A stretch of DNA of 64,000 nucleotides from Agarophyton chilense (taxonomy: Eukaryota > Rhodophyta > Florideophyceae > Gracilariales > Gracilariaceae), in contig JARGXX010000111.1 of the NCBI GenBank assembly GCA_030374765.1, positions 992,001 through 1,056,000 of the forward strand, in the 5' to 3' direction. The position numbers were made by a program, and so were the translations under genes. This document shows, in pieces, positions 23,101-31,847 of this stretch; the stretch's first letter is position 1, and each line of letters opens with the position of its first letter. The notes under the pieces are model-generated. The model had not been told where the DNA came from, searched no databases, and saw only the letters and a program-made list of their open reading frames with translations.

Positions 23101-24145
23101 CCGGATACCCCGGGCAAGGCCGCCGAGCGGGCAACCGGCATCGTCGCCGGACGTTACTCCGCTCCCGCGGGACGCGGCGGTCAATCCGACCGCCACGCAA
23201 CCCCGCAAGGGGAACCGAGGCGCTCGAAGACCCGAAGCCGGGAAGCGAGACCCTACGGACGCCCCGCATCGCGTGGAAGCAACTAAGGGCTCCCCGCACA
23301 TTCGCGGTCGCACACCGAGCGTTTCGGTCGATACCAGTACTCCGGCGGGCGCTGCGCAAGCAGGTCTAGCGAGCCACTCCGTTGAGAACGGTACGAACCC
23401 CATGGGGGAAAAGGGGCGCGACGACAAGTCGAAAACCGCCTCCCTTGCCGAACAATCGGAGCCAACCGTCCGCGACGGCCCGACCACCCGTCCTCAAGGT
23501 CACGTGACCCGGGCGGGAGATCGGACAAATGGGCACCCGGCATCCCGGTCATTGGCTGACAGCCACCCCGCGGATGCGGATCGCCGGGACGGTGAACCAC
23601 TCACCGCCCACGGCGCACCGCACAGCGGAAACTGCCCACCAATGGGAACGCCGCATGCCGCAAATCAAGCGAAGGCCTCCGGCGAACCGGCACCAAGACG
23701 GAAGGACCCCCGCAAACTCGCGGTAAGGGCGGACTTCAGGGAAGCCCCTACCGCCCAGCGGAAACACAACCCGGCCGCGCCGGCAACTTCCGCGAAGCGG
23801 TACGGCAGCCCCGGCAACCCGGCAACAACTGCAGAGCGGAATGACAAACCGAGTGACCCGGAACAGGCGACGACGAGCCCAGCACCACGCGGCGCTGAGG
23901 CTCGGGCCACCACCACCCGGCAAGGCCGGCAAGTTTACGTGCAGTAGTACGTCCTCGACCGAATCGTCGGACATAGCTACGATGAGCACGGGGTGCTCCA
24001 GTACCGGGCCCGCTGGTACGGATACGGGCCGGAGTGGGACACCCCGGAGCCCATGGAGCACCTCCCGCGCTCCGCGGTAATGCGATACCACCGCCTTGCG
24101 GGGACCGCACTACCAGCCACGCTGGTAGACGCCCAAGAGGGATAA
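23041..24145 (+). pseudogene. Gyp-1 pol C-terminal arm: Arg/Pro-rich linker and chromodomain
   Basis: Downstream of the G-run the coding frame moves by one. About 300 residues follow that are very rich in Arg, Pro, Ala, Gly and Thr and look disordered. There is then a TAG at 23945 (GAG in Gyp-2) and a chromodomain at about 23948-24100 with YVLDRIVGHS, RWYGYGPEWDT and HLPRS, ending at TAA 24143-24145. Chromodomains at the pol end of gypsy elements steer integration to modified histones. The chromodomain normally follows integrase, which is absent here. The Arg-rich arm is about 95% identical in Gyp-2 by eye. Confidence 0.85.
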
Positions 24146-24460
24146 ACCGTGAACACGGAATGGAATGCCATCTCCGTCCATGCCCCAACGCGGGGAAGGA
24201 AGCAACCGCTCACGCTATCCCAACGTCGTTGGTGGTCGTGCCAGTTACCTGGTCCGCGCGCGAAGCGCCCACCGTTAAACACGGAACTCCCAGCTAGGCT
24301 GGTTCCCTGCAACGCCGGAACCCCAGTTGAAGGCCGGTACCCCGGAAAGAAAGAAGTGGACTTGGGAAAGGGCGTCGGAAAGGCGACCCTCTTCTTTTAT
24401 TTCTCACTACTGGCAAGGGCGCCCTAGTGGCGCCGCCCTACATTCTACCGGAAGCTCCGG

Positions 24461-26236
24461 TCATTCCTCCGCACGAGGTGGACCCTCTCCCAGGCGGTTG
24501 GCTAAGGCATCCCGCATGGCGGCCTCATCACCCGAGATCTCGGAAGGGCGAAGCCCCACCTCCCGAAGGAAGCGCGCGATGACCTCGCCCCACTCCGCGC
24601 CAGCGACGGTTGTGGGCGGGCCCGCCACCGATGGAGTCGGATAGGAATCCGTTCGCACGGCATCAGCAGCCCCGGATGGAGCCGCACCACCGTATTCAAC
24701 GGACTCCTCACCGGCCTCGCCGGACCCGTCATCCTCCATCGCAGCGTAACCCGGATCTTCCGGTTCGTTGTCGACCATCGGGTCACCATCCGCATAGTCG
24801 CGGTAATAGTAGCTCGAGTCGACATACACTCGCGGGTGGTCGGCCGGGACTTCACGCGGCGCATGCCGGTTGGCTTCCGCTTCCTCGCGGCTGATCTCGT
24901 GGTACTCCCAGGGGTCGAAGTAGATGAAATCCCCCGCTAGCGCGGTATTCCTCCCGAGTCCGGGGCCAGACCCGCGACGCGGTTGAATGCGTTGGGAGTT
25001 CTCCAGCGGGACCTCATCCCACTGGACCCCCTCCACAAAGTCGAGGAGGCCCAGCATCTCTTCTTCGTTCGCCTCGCCCCCGAGGGGGATGCGCATGTCC
25101 AAACGACGGATCGCAGCCCGCACACGCCGTGGCACGTACCACAATCGGTATTGGTCGTTCGCCTCAGCGAGGATAAAAGCCGCAGTGCGGACGGCCCATT
25201 CGCTTACCACGACGGACCACCACCCCGACTGGGGATCGTTCGAGAACGACGACCCTACATAGGTAAATACTGGGGGCAGCTCAACGAAGCAACCCCAGCA
25301 CGCCTCCAAGGAGGACCACCAGTCTGGGAGACTGACGTACCGACCACGTCGGTGAGCAGGCGCGATGCGCTCAATCTCCGTGTTCTGGTACGGTACGAAA
25401 TACCCGGTCCGGGCCCGCCAACGCCGCTCATCGCGGATGAAGTTCTGAAGGAAGTTCGAGCGCGACTGCCGCGGTTGATAGCGGAACTCTGCCCGAAGAA
25501 TCGGTCGTACCCAGAAAAGGGCTTCTTGCCGAGCGATCGGTGTGCCCCTCCAAGCGAGGGTTTCCAATCCGTTAAGACGGTCACAGTACGACATTTCCCC
25601 GCGAGTGCGGTAAAGGTGGACGTCGAATTCGACCTCTGGCGGAATCGGGAACTCGAAAGGCGCCCGATGGTGCCTGAGATAAGCGATCCGCAGAAGCGCG
25701 GCTTGAGCCTCCGCAGAGGATTCACCGCGTCGGCGGAGTATGTTGTGTACCGGGATGGCGATACGATTACGCCAATCCCAGGACAGGGTCACCACGCCGG
25801 GCAGGTCGCCCGGGAGCATCTCCGAGTTATCGGTGTAGGATTGAATCAAATCCTCGTCGCGGACAGCCAATGGGTGAAACCAAGGCGCATACCGCAACCT
25901 CGCGGAGCCATGCCGAGTTCTCGGATTCGCACCCACAAGGGCGTCGTAGGTCGTCCACTGCGGTGGGTCCGCCTGTCCACGAAAGCGGGCGCCAATACGG
26001 CGGTCTTCGTACGCGAGGTTGGTAACATCCCCAGGGTGGGGCGCGGACTGGAAGCTGGTGGAACCGCCGAGGGCGGGAGTCACGGATGTGTTATGACGGT
26101 CGGGGTTGGACATGGTGCGTGTTGGGGTGCTGTGGTTGGAATCGGATGCGAAGAGCTGGCGCGGGATCCTTGGTGAAGGTGTGTTGGTTTCCGGAGACCC
26201 GGTGTCGGACGCGCTCTTATCATGACGAGCTTCCAT
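24461..26236 (-). CDS. Antisense accessory protein of Gyp-1 (aORF, 591 aa)
   Basis: An ATG-initiated, uninterrupted 591-codon frame lies on the strand opposite to pol, tail to tail with it (about 315 bp between the ends). Its ATG is only about 50 bp from the 3' LTR edge, so an antisense promoter in the LTR is the obvious way to express it. I recognise no family. The N-terminal about 90 residues are Ser/Thr/Pro-rich. A Trp- and Tyr-rich globular core covers about 95-420, with blocks such as LRYAPWFHPLAVRDED, SWDWRNRIAIPVH, GLETLAWRG, YFVPYQNTEIERI and WWSVVVSEWAVRTA. The C-terminal about 150 residues are acidic. There is no signal peptide, membrane segment or zinc finger. The same protein occurs intact in Gyp-2 and as relics in Gyp-3 and Gyp-4, which argues for a real gene. 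A capsid-like or accessory role is possible, but function is unknown. Confidence 0.8.
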   Translation of the reverse strand: MEARHDKSASDTGSPETNTPSPRIPRQLFASDSNHSTPTRTMSNPDRHNTSVTPALGGSTSFQSAPHPGDVTNLAYEDRRIGARFRGQADPPQWTTYDALVGANPRTRHGSARLRYAPWFHPLAVRDEDLIQSYTDNSEMLPGDLPGVVTLSWDWRNRIAIPVHNILRRRGESSAEAQAALLRIAYLRHHRAPFEFPIPPEVEFDVHLYRTRGEMSYCDRLNGLETLAWRGTPIARQEALFWVRPILRAEFRYQPRQSRSNFLQNFIRDERRWRARTGYFVPYQNTEIERIAPAHRRGRYVSLPDWWSSLEACWGCFVELPPVFTYVGSSFSNDPQSGWWSVVVSEWAVRTAAFILAEANDQYRLWYVPRRVRAAIRRLDMRIPLGGEANEEEMLGLLDFVEGVQWDEVPLENSQRIQPRRGSGPGLGRNTALAGDFIYFDPWEYHEISREEAEANRHAPREVPADHPRVYVDSSYYYRDYADGDPMVDNEPEDPGYAAMEDDGSGEAGEESVEYGGAAPSGAADAVRTDSYPTPSVAGPPTTVAGAEWGEVIARFLREVGLRPSEISGDEAAMRDALANRLGEGPPRAEE

Positions 26237-26271
26237 GCCGACTTCCTCTTCGAGGTGTTCGCCCTGTCTTA

Positions 26272-26284
26272 AGGGGGGAGGATA
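26272..26284 (+). promoter_or_regulatory. Gyp-1 polypurine tract
   Basis: AAGGGGGGAGGA directly precedes the LTR, which starts near 26285 with TGAAGAGC. It is the expected primer for plus-strand DNA synthesis. The same arrangement (G-rich tract, then ATATGAAG) occurs at the Gyp-2 and Gyp-4 LTR edges. Confidence 0.75.
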
Positions 26285-27146
26285 TGAAGAGCAACGTCTT
26301 CCAGGGAGGTTTTTGGGGACTTAAGTTTTTTCCGGAGCCTCCGGCGTGCAACCTCGTTATGAGTAGGAGTAATCCGTTTTCACGGCGATGGCCGGAACGC
26401 TGGTGATGCACCGGCGGGACCGGGTGCCATACACGTGGCCGCAGCACCCGCGCGACACGTGGCCGCCAGATTGGCCCCTTTGTTAGACGGACATTTAGCT
26501 ATTTAGGATAGACTTTATTTATTGTATTCTACGGTGACTACAGTACTTAGGCCGCCGGCCTCGCGGCCGCCGGTCCAGTAAAGTCTCCCCAACAAGGGTG
26601 ATCTTGGTCTTCGAGATCTTGGCTCTGGGTCGAACCGCCTGCGCGGATATACAACTCCTTACGGAGGGATTTCCCGTGGTGCACGGCTTCCCAACCCCCT
26701 TGGACGTTCAAGCAGCCTTCGTGTGTTGGGTATCTATTCCCACTTCGTGGTTCCGCCCGTGTATACGGTTTGCTACACCCGGCAGTGCCGGCTATTCCCG
26801 AGTCCCCTCTTGCGACTCGTGGTCAACCTCGCCCTCTTGCCTCCGTTCCCATTTTCCTTCCCTTTTCCTCCCCCTCTTTGGGCAATTCCCGCTCTTGCGG
26901 CTCGCACTGACACCTGTCGTGCTAGCCACTCTCGTGGGTTTTGCCTCCTCAGAGGATACGCAAGCACCGCTTCGGCGGATATTCTCGGCTTCTTTCAGCC
27001 TCCCTGCGCCCGTCGCGACGGTTCGGCTCCGTCTTACACCCGGCATTGCGCACCGATCCCTGGGAGGGCTCTACCGCGCCGGTTACCTCGTGAGAGGAAG
27101 ATCCGGACGTCTTCGTAGGTTTTCCCCCTTGGGGGCATGTCCTACA
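26285..27146 (+). repeat. Gyp-1 3' LTR (862 bp)
   Basis: The boundaries were set by comparison with the Gyp-2 LTR on the other strand (58165-59028). The two agree nearly throughout and diverge immediately after TGTCCTACA at 27146. It begins TGAAGAG and ends CCTACA, consistent with TG..CA ends. An AT-rich block near 26500-26545 (TTTATTTATTG) is the likely core promoter or polyadenylation zone. ORFs on both strands inside it are not conserved as proteins. Confidence 0.85.
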
Positions 27147-27515
27147 AATCCCTCGCATCCATCACCTACAAGGTCAGTGTAGTATATCGACAACCTCAAA
27201 GGTCAAGCCTTCTGCCACTATACGACATGTGATGCAGGTTGTGGAATTCCGTTAGCAACGATGCGCAAGTATAAACTCGAAATTATTGAAAGCGACTACT
27301 TCGGATTCAAAACATTAAGAATCGAAGGAATTTTAAGGATGCGCGCACATTCGCGCAAGTGCATAAAAACAGGGAAAATATAGTATTGTCTGCTCATTGC
27401 GCTCGTGTCGAGGTCAGGAGAAGAGGCAAAGGCAGGGGCTTTACTTGTAGGCTTTGAATTATTGCGTTGGTATGTTTGTTGTGCGGTTTCTAAAGTTGTC
27501 ATAACCTAAAAAATT
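27147..27515. other. Unassigned strip between Gyp-1 and Gyp-3
   Basis: This roughly 370-bp strip is what remains between two inserted retrotransposons. It has no convincing ORF. One plus-strand frame near 27160-27200 reads YKVSVVYRQ, reminiscent of the end of an RNase H domain, so it may belong to an older element such as Gyp-4 into which both inserted. Confidence 0.3.
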
Positions 27516-27998
27516 GTAAGAGAGCCTCAACTTATAAGTTCTAAATAGCTCACGTCTATGTGAAGGAGCAACGATAACAGTTGAGTCCTGTAAGTAGACA
27601 AGGCCTAAGCTTTCTGATAGACGCCACGTGAACTGGCCCACCTCTGCTGAACATGTCTACATAATTATTTTATTTAGTGTGATAGAATAGCTATACAGTG
27701 ACAGGGATATCCCAGCGTCTCGCCATCCATATTTACTTGGCTCGAGTGACGCCTCGCCCTTAAAATCAGGTAGGCACTGGTGGGGTACTAAATTACCCCC
27801 TTTGGTACATTAATACTACCAATTGGTCTTCAAGCCATCGTTTCCGTAGCTCCAACTTTTAGGACTACGCAGTAAACGCCTGCCCACTACTACAGTACTC
27901 TGGGAGTGCCGCCGTCAAGGATATGAACCTTAGGACCCGCTCTACCACGCTATCCCAGGTTGTGACCAATACCCTGAGCTACCAGTCGTTGCGTTCCA
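27516..27998 (+). repeat. Gyp-3 5' LTR (homologous part)
   Basis: From about 27550 to 27998 this matches 36083-36542. Shared blocks include GAAGGAGC.A.GATAAC, CCTGTAAG, TTATTT.AGTG.GATAG, ACCCCCTTTGGTA, and the long identical stretch TCTTCAAGCCATCGTTTCCG. The start is uncertain because similarity fades upstream of 27550. A TGGTCTCCCGAA stretch starting at about 28003 is a plausible primer-binding site. Confidence 0.75.
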
Positions 27999-28125
27999 TT
28001 TTGGTCTCCCGAATTAGAATTCCCGAGGAGTAATTGAGATGACCACTGAAAAGAAAAAATTATACGGATTTTAGCCTTTCGTTTAATTCCCCAACGTACC
28101 GGAAGTATAGAATCAACCGTCATCA

Positions 28126-30250
28126 TGGATGCAGGAACCACACCCAACCAACCACACCATAAGACCTTTACGGCAGGACAAGTTGCGATTACAACCCCGA
28201 CGATGTCGCCTGACCCGCAGGTTGATACTGCTAGCAAACGCAGAAGCACGAGAAGCTAGCAGCAAGAAGTAATGACTCCCCTGGACCACCCTGAAAGGAC
28301 TCCCCGAGAACCCACGGTGGCAGTGCATTTATGAAAACGCCTAACCAGGGCCACCTCTAGGCAAGGTACACCACAAGGAGAACCCAGTAAGACCGAAAGA
28401 ATTAGAGAGAACATCCCCGCAGGCCTTGCTGATCTTCTCTGGCCCCGTTTCCGTGAGCTGTGCTCAGCCCATGTAGATTCCATTGTGAACATGTGACTCG
28501 CTACAGCGATCGCTGATCATACGGATTACGTCATTACGCGAATAGTATGTAAGGTAATAGAGTCCAATTTATTCATAGACTTCCTTCTACAGGCCGTGCA
28601 AGGAGCACTCATCATCAAGTCAGGCAATGCGGTATCTAGGACCACTTCACAAGTCAACCATCCGGTTTCCATATGAGGACCCCCTACCGAACCCCCAGGC
28701 GTGGCGGTATTAAGCACCCCTCGTCGGGAACAGCATTAGGAAAATCGAATGGAATGACAATCTTGGAGCAGAAGAGAGGCTACGCGTCTAGAAGAGAAAC
28801 AAATTGCTCGACCCAAACGACAATATGAGGTACAGCGACCTCAGGGTTCCATCGGATCTGAGAGAGAGATCGATCCGTTAGGACCCCATCCTGCTGGAAA
28901 GAAACCAAGTAACCGCAGGAGAAAGAAGAACAGAAAGAGCAAAAGAAGAGACCGTTCGGACACGAGTGATTCCGATTGGGACTCAACCAAAACGACCGAC
29001 TCGGAAGTGGATGAGGCTGCCATTCGAGGCCTCAAACCACTGACAACAACCAACGAACTTTTCTCTAAGCTTCTAGACTACCGGAATTACCGTTTGGCCG
29101 ACAGGTCTCCGAAACATTCTGGTTCGGTGGCTCGAAGAGTCGCCAAATGGGCCAAACCGATGCAACAAACAATTACTGACAAGTTCTCGGGTTTCGATCC
29201 CATTGCTGTCCTTAGGTTTCTGATTTTGTTCCTTACGGCCTGTGATCAAAACGATGTCCTCGAGGGCGCCGCTCTGTACCTTTTCCAATTCTTCCTTACA
29301 GGACAGGCACATGACCGAGTGGTTTCGAAGATATCTGGCAGAATGAGATCGTGGATGCTCAAGACTGTGAGCTCCTCAGGTCATACCCTCAGGTTGTTCA
29401 TTACCTCCTGGGAACCTAAGCCACGGATGACGTTATAATGGATGCCAACCAGGAAGTTATATCATCTAGGCAGAGCTCTAACATGACCGAGACGGCTTTC
29501 GCAGACGACATAAGGAATAAGGCTTGCCGATGTGGAAACGTATTCTCCGAAGAATAGCTCAAAAATCATTTTATCACTGGATTACTACCTGCAATTCGAA
29601 CACATGTCCTTAATTACCACACGGACACCCCGCAATACTTCTTCCGACGGCTCGTCACCTATGCCAAAGGTAATGGCAAAACCTACAGGACTTCCAGGCG
29701 CAATGATGATACATCCAGAGGACACGCAACTCCATTGTGTAAACCAAACCAAGCCCATTTGGTCAGCTCCACGGAATCGGACATGGATTCATCACTTTAT
29801 TATGCCGACTCGGGAGATATCCTCGCGGTTAATTTCAGCCCCCTTCCATCTAGGCCCCCATCATATACCTCCCGGGGAACTGAAGCGACCACTGGACCAC
29901 CCACATCCAAGTATTCCCCCTTTTCATCCCGCAAGCACGTTTCTTTGTTCGCTCAGCAAGGGTTTGCTTTCCTTGCCTTTCCATGGTCTAACCCTGTGAG
30001 TACACGATATTTCTGCCTGAAGACGCATGCGAAGATCTCCTAGACTTAAGGGAAGAGAATTACAAGGTGCGGAGATCCGAAGGAATGTTTAACAGGGCAC
30101 AGCAACGAGCCATAGGAAAACCTGGAAGCTTCCGCTATGCCACCTCTCCGGACCCTTCTATGAAAGCCCCACAAGTCCTCACAGCTTTAAACCCACCGGA
30201 AGACCGCGAAGAAGAACCCCATCCTTAGGAAGAAACGGAAACCCCATCGG
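28126..30250 (+). pseudogene. Gyp-3 gag relic
   Basis: An ATG at 28126 opens a Thr/Pro-rich N-terminal segment (MDAGTTPNQPHHKTF). A 143-codon piece at 29007-29438 contains LKPLTTTNELFSKLLDYRNYRL and FDPIAVLRFLILFL. These match LKPL..TN.LYRTLLSYRYYRL and DDPILVLDFLHRF in Gyp-1. A later frame near 29560-29690 (FITGLLPAIRTHVLNY) matches FLDGLDPAIKTLVARY. Stops and frame changes separate the pieces. No zinc knuckle was found. Confidence 0.75.
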
Positions 30251-30439
30251 GAAATGCTTAGAGGGTCGACGCCAGACAAATCTTCCCTCCTTAATTCCAT
30301 GCCTCAACCATTTGGACGGACAGGATTCAAGGAGATCCTCACCTTCAAATACAAACCACAGCCGTTGGACAACTCAGAATGGACCAGAATTGGAAGACAG
30401 TGACGACCCCGTCTGTTTCCTCAGGAAGGAGAATTATAA

Positions 30440-30840
30440 GTTCGGGTAACCATGAAACTACGTTCCAACAGCTCCCAAGTGGCCACAGCAGTATTTGACA
30501 CAGGCGCTGGTCCGAATTTGGTCGATTCTAAGTTGCTCCCACTGGGCTGGCAAGATTTCGTTCAGGCAAGAAAAACCCCCAGGATTACCGATGCATAACG
30601 TAGACCAATGGATACTAAAAGGATAGTACCACTTTATATGCAAATAGGACCATTTAAAGTCCGCACGTGGTTCCTTGTATGTCTTCACTTGGTCTCTGAC
30701 GGAATCCGAGGGACGTCCTTCATCGATCGATACATTAAAGTCATTTATCCAGGCCTTCGGAAAGTTGCGTTCTATCGTGCGCATTCCATCTACATAATTG
30801 GTTCCGCCCCAGGACCAGAAGCTATCCTCTAACCAGAAAT
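30440..30840 (+). pseudogene. Gyp-3 aspartic protease relic
   Basis: The frame from 30443 contains AVFDTGAGPNLVDSKLLP, the retropepsin active site, then stops at about 30600. It resumes as VPLYMQIGPFKVRTWFLV and GTSFIDRYIKVIYP, which fit the flap and C-terminal turn of a gypsy protease. The catalytic aspartate is kept but the frame is broken. Confidence 0.75.
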
Positions 30841-31199
30841 TATCTCCGAAGATACTAAGTCCAAGAAGGTTCGCTTATCGAAAGCCATAACGATACCCCC
30901 GATGACCTACATCACCATATCGGCCCATTCCCTGTCTTCAGATCTCGTGGCGATACATGACCACCCGAAAACGGTTCTAAAGCACCTCACTTTAATGGTC
31001 AATGGAGTAATGGACATCCGCCCCAACCGGTCCTTCATGGGCACTGTAAACAACTTCCGAGATAGCCCCGTATGGTTATCTAAAATTACAGTGATTGGCC
31101 TCACTGTACCTGCCCCTGCGGCCATGACGGAGGCCCGATTGGATAAATTTTTAATTTTTAACTAAAACTCCCGACGAGGACGTCGACTCTTGGGAGGGG

Positions 31200-31790
31200 A
31201 CAGTCGCTATCGGCGCAGAACTCAAATCCTATAGGCCCCAAGTAATTCATCTCCTCCGGGACTACCAGACCATGTGGTCAGGTTGATTGGGCAAACTCAG
31301 AGCCACTAAATACCGCATTGACCTTCAGAATGATGCTAGACCACAGTTCCAGCAACCATACCGTACAGGCCTGAAGGGTAGGGAAATTGTCGCCGACCAT
31401 ATGGAAAAAATGCGCAAACCTCACGTCACAGAGCCGGCGCCGCCTGACCAATCCGAATGGGCAAGTCCCCTTGTTCTCTCGGCTAAGAAGAATGGCTCCG
31501 TCAGGTTTTATGTCGACTATAGGAAGCTGAACGCAGTAACCAAGAGGGACTCATACCCGATACCCCGTATGAATGACTGTCTAGATTCCTTAGTTGAAGC
31601 TGTCGTATTTACCACACTGGATGCTAACTCCAGATAATGGCAAATCCCTTTGACCGAAAATGCGAGAGCGCTGACAACCTTCACCATCCATGAACGTCTG
31701 TTCAGATTTATTCGTATGCCCAGTGGTTTAAAGAATGCGCCGGCAACCTTCCAACGGGTAATGGACATCATACTGGTCAGAGTCCTATGG
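31200..31790 (+). pseudogene. Gyp-3 reverse transcriptase, truncated before the YxDD motif
   Basis: Frame 31287-31637 starts in the pre-RT linker (TKYRIDLQNDARP..QQPYRTG). It continues through EWASPLVLSAKKNGSVRFYVDYRKLNAV and the first catalytic aspartate in TTLDANSR, then a TAA. After that stop it goes on through RMPSGLKNAPATFQRVMDIIL. The sequence then breaks off exactly where the YLDD catalytic motif should follow, at the start of the palindrome. Thumb and RNase H are absent. It is closest to the Gyp-1 reverse transcriptase in the window. Confidence 0.85.
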
Positions 31791-31847
31791 AATCGGTCGT
31801 AGTCGAATAAGTATCCAGGCTGGATGCTTATTCGACTACGACCGATT
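31791..31847. repeat. 27-bp inverted duplication (fold-back) at a deletion junction
   Basis: The left arm 31791-31817 and right arm 31821-31847 are reverse complements with one mismatch and only three bases (GGC) between them. The left arm starts AATCGGTCGTAGTCGAATAA. The right arm belongs in frame to the integrase N-terminus that follows, so the left arm is the extra copy. The junction replaces the end of reverse transcriptase and all of RNase H. Confidence 0.95.

Larger units (their letters stand above)
18545..27146 (+). mobile_element. Gyp-1: Ty3/gypsy retrotransposon with antisense ORF, 5' truncated
   Basis: The order on the plus strand is gag, protease, reverse transcriptase, RNase H, a long Arg/Pro-rich arm, and a chromodomain. 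Then comes a 591-codon gene on the opposite strand, a polypurine tract and an 862-bp 3' LTR. GC content is far above the flanking DNA. No 5' LTR is found: the sequence of the 3' LTR does not recur upstream of gag, so the element lost its 5' end near 18.5-18.75 kb. No integrase motif is visible anywhere between RNase H and the chromodomain. Gag and pol carry four in-frame stops and one frameshift relative to Gyp-2, so this copy cannot make a full polyprotein, yet the antisense gene is intact. Confidence 0.9.

Noticed and set aside
20821-23947. Reassignment of TAG to glutamate, suggested by TAG at glutamate positions in Gyp-1
   Set aside because: The GT77-like gene appears to end with TAG, and Gyp-2 has GAG at the comparable sites, so ordinary nonsense mutation is simpler.
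26598-27182. ORFs of 194 and 173 codons inside the LTRs of Gyp-1 and Gyp-2
   Set aside because: They run past the LTR end, differ in frame between the two copies and have no protein-like motifs; they are GC-driven shadows.
27890-27960. tRNA-like fold on the minus strand of the Gyp-3 LTR (acceptor-like CTGGGA/TCCCAG, a box-A-like TGGTAGAGCGG and a seven-base loop containing CAT)
   Set aside because: There is no T arm, the distances are wrong, and the 3' LTR copy does not keep the pairing. It is probably LTR secondary structure or chance.
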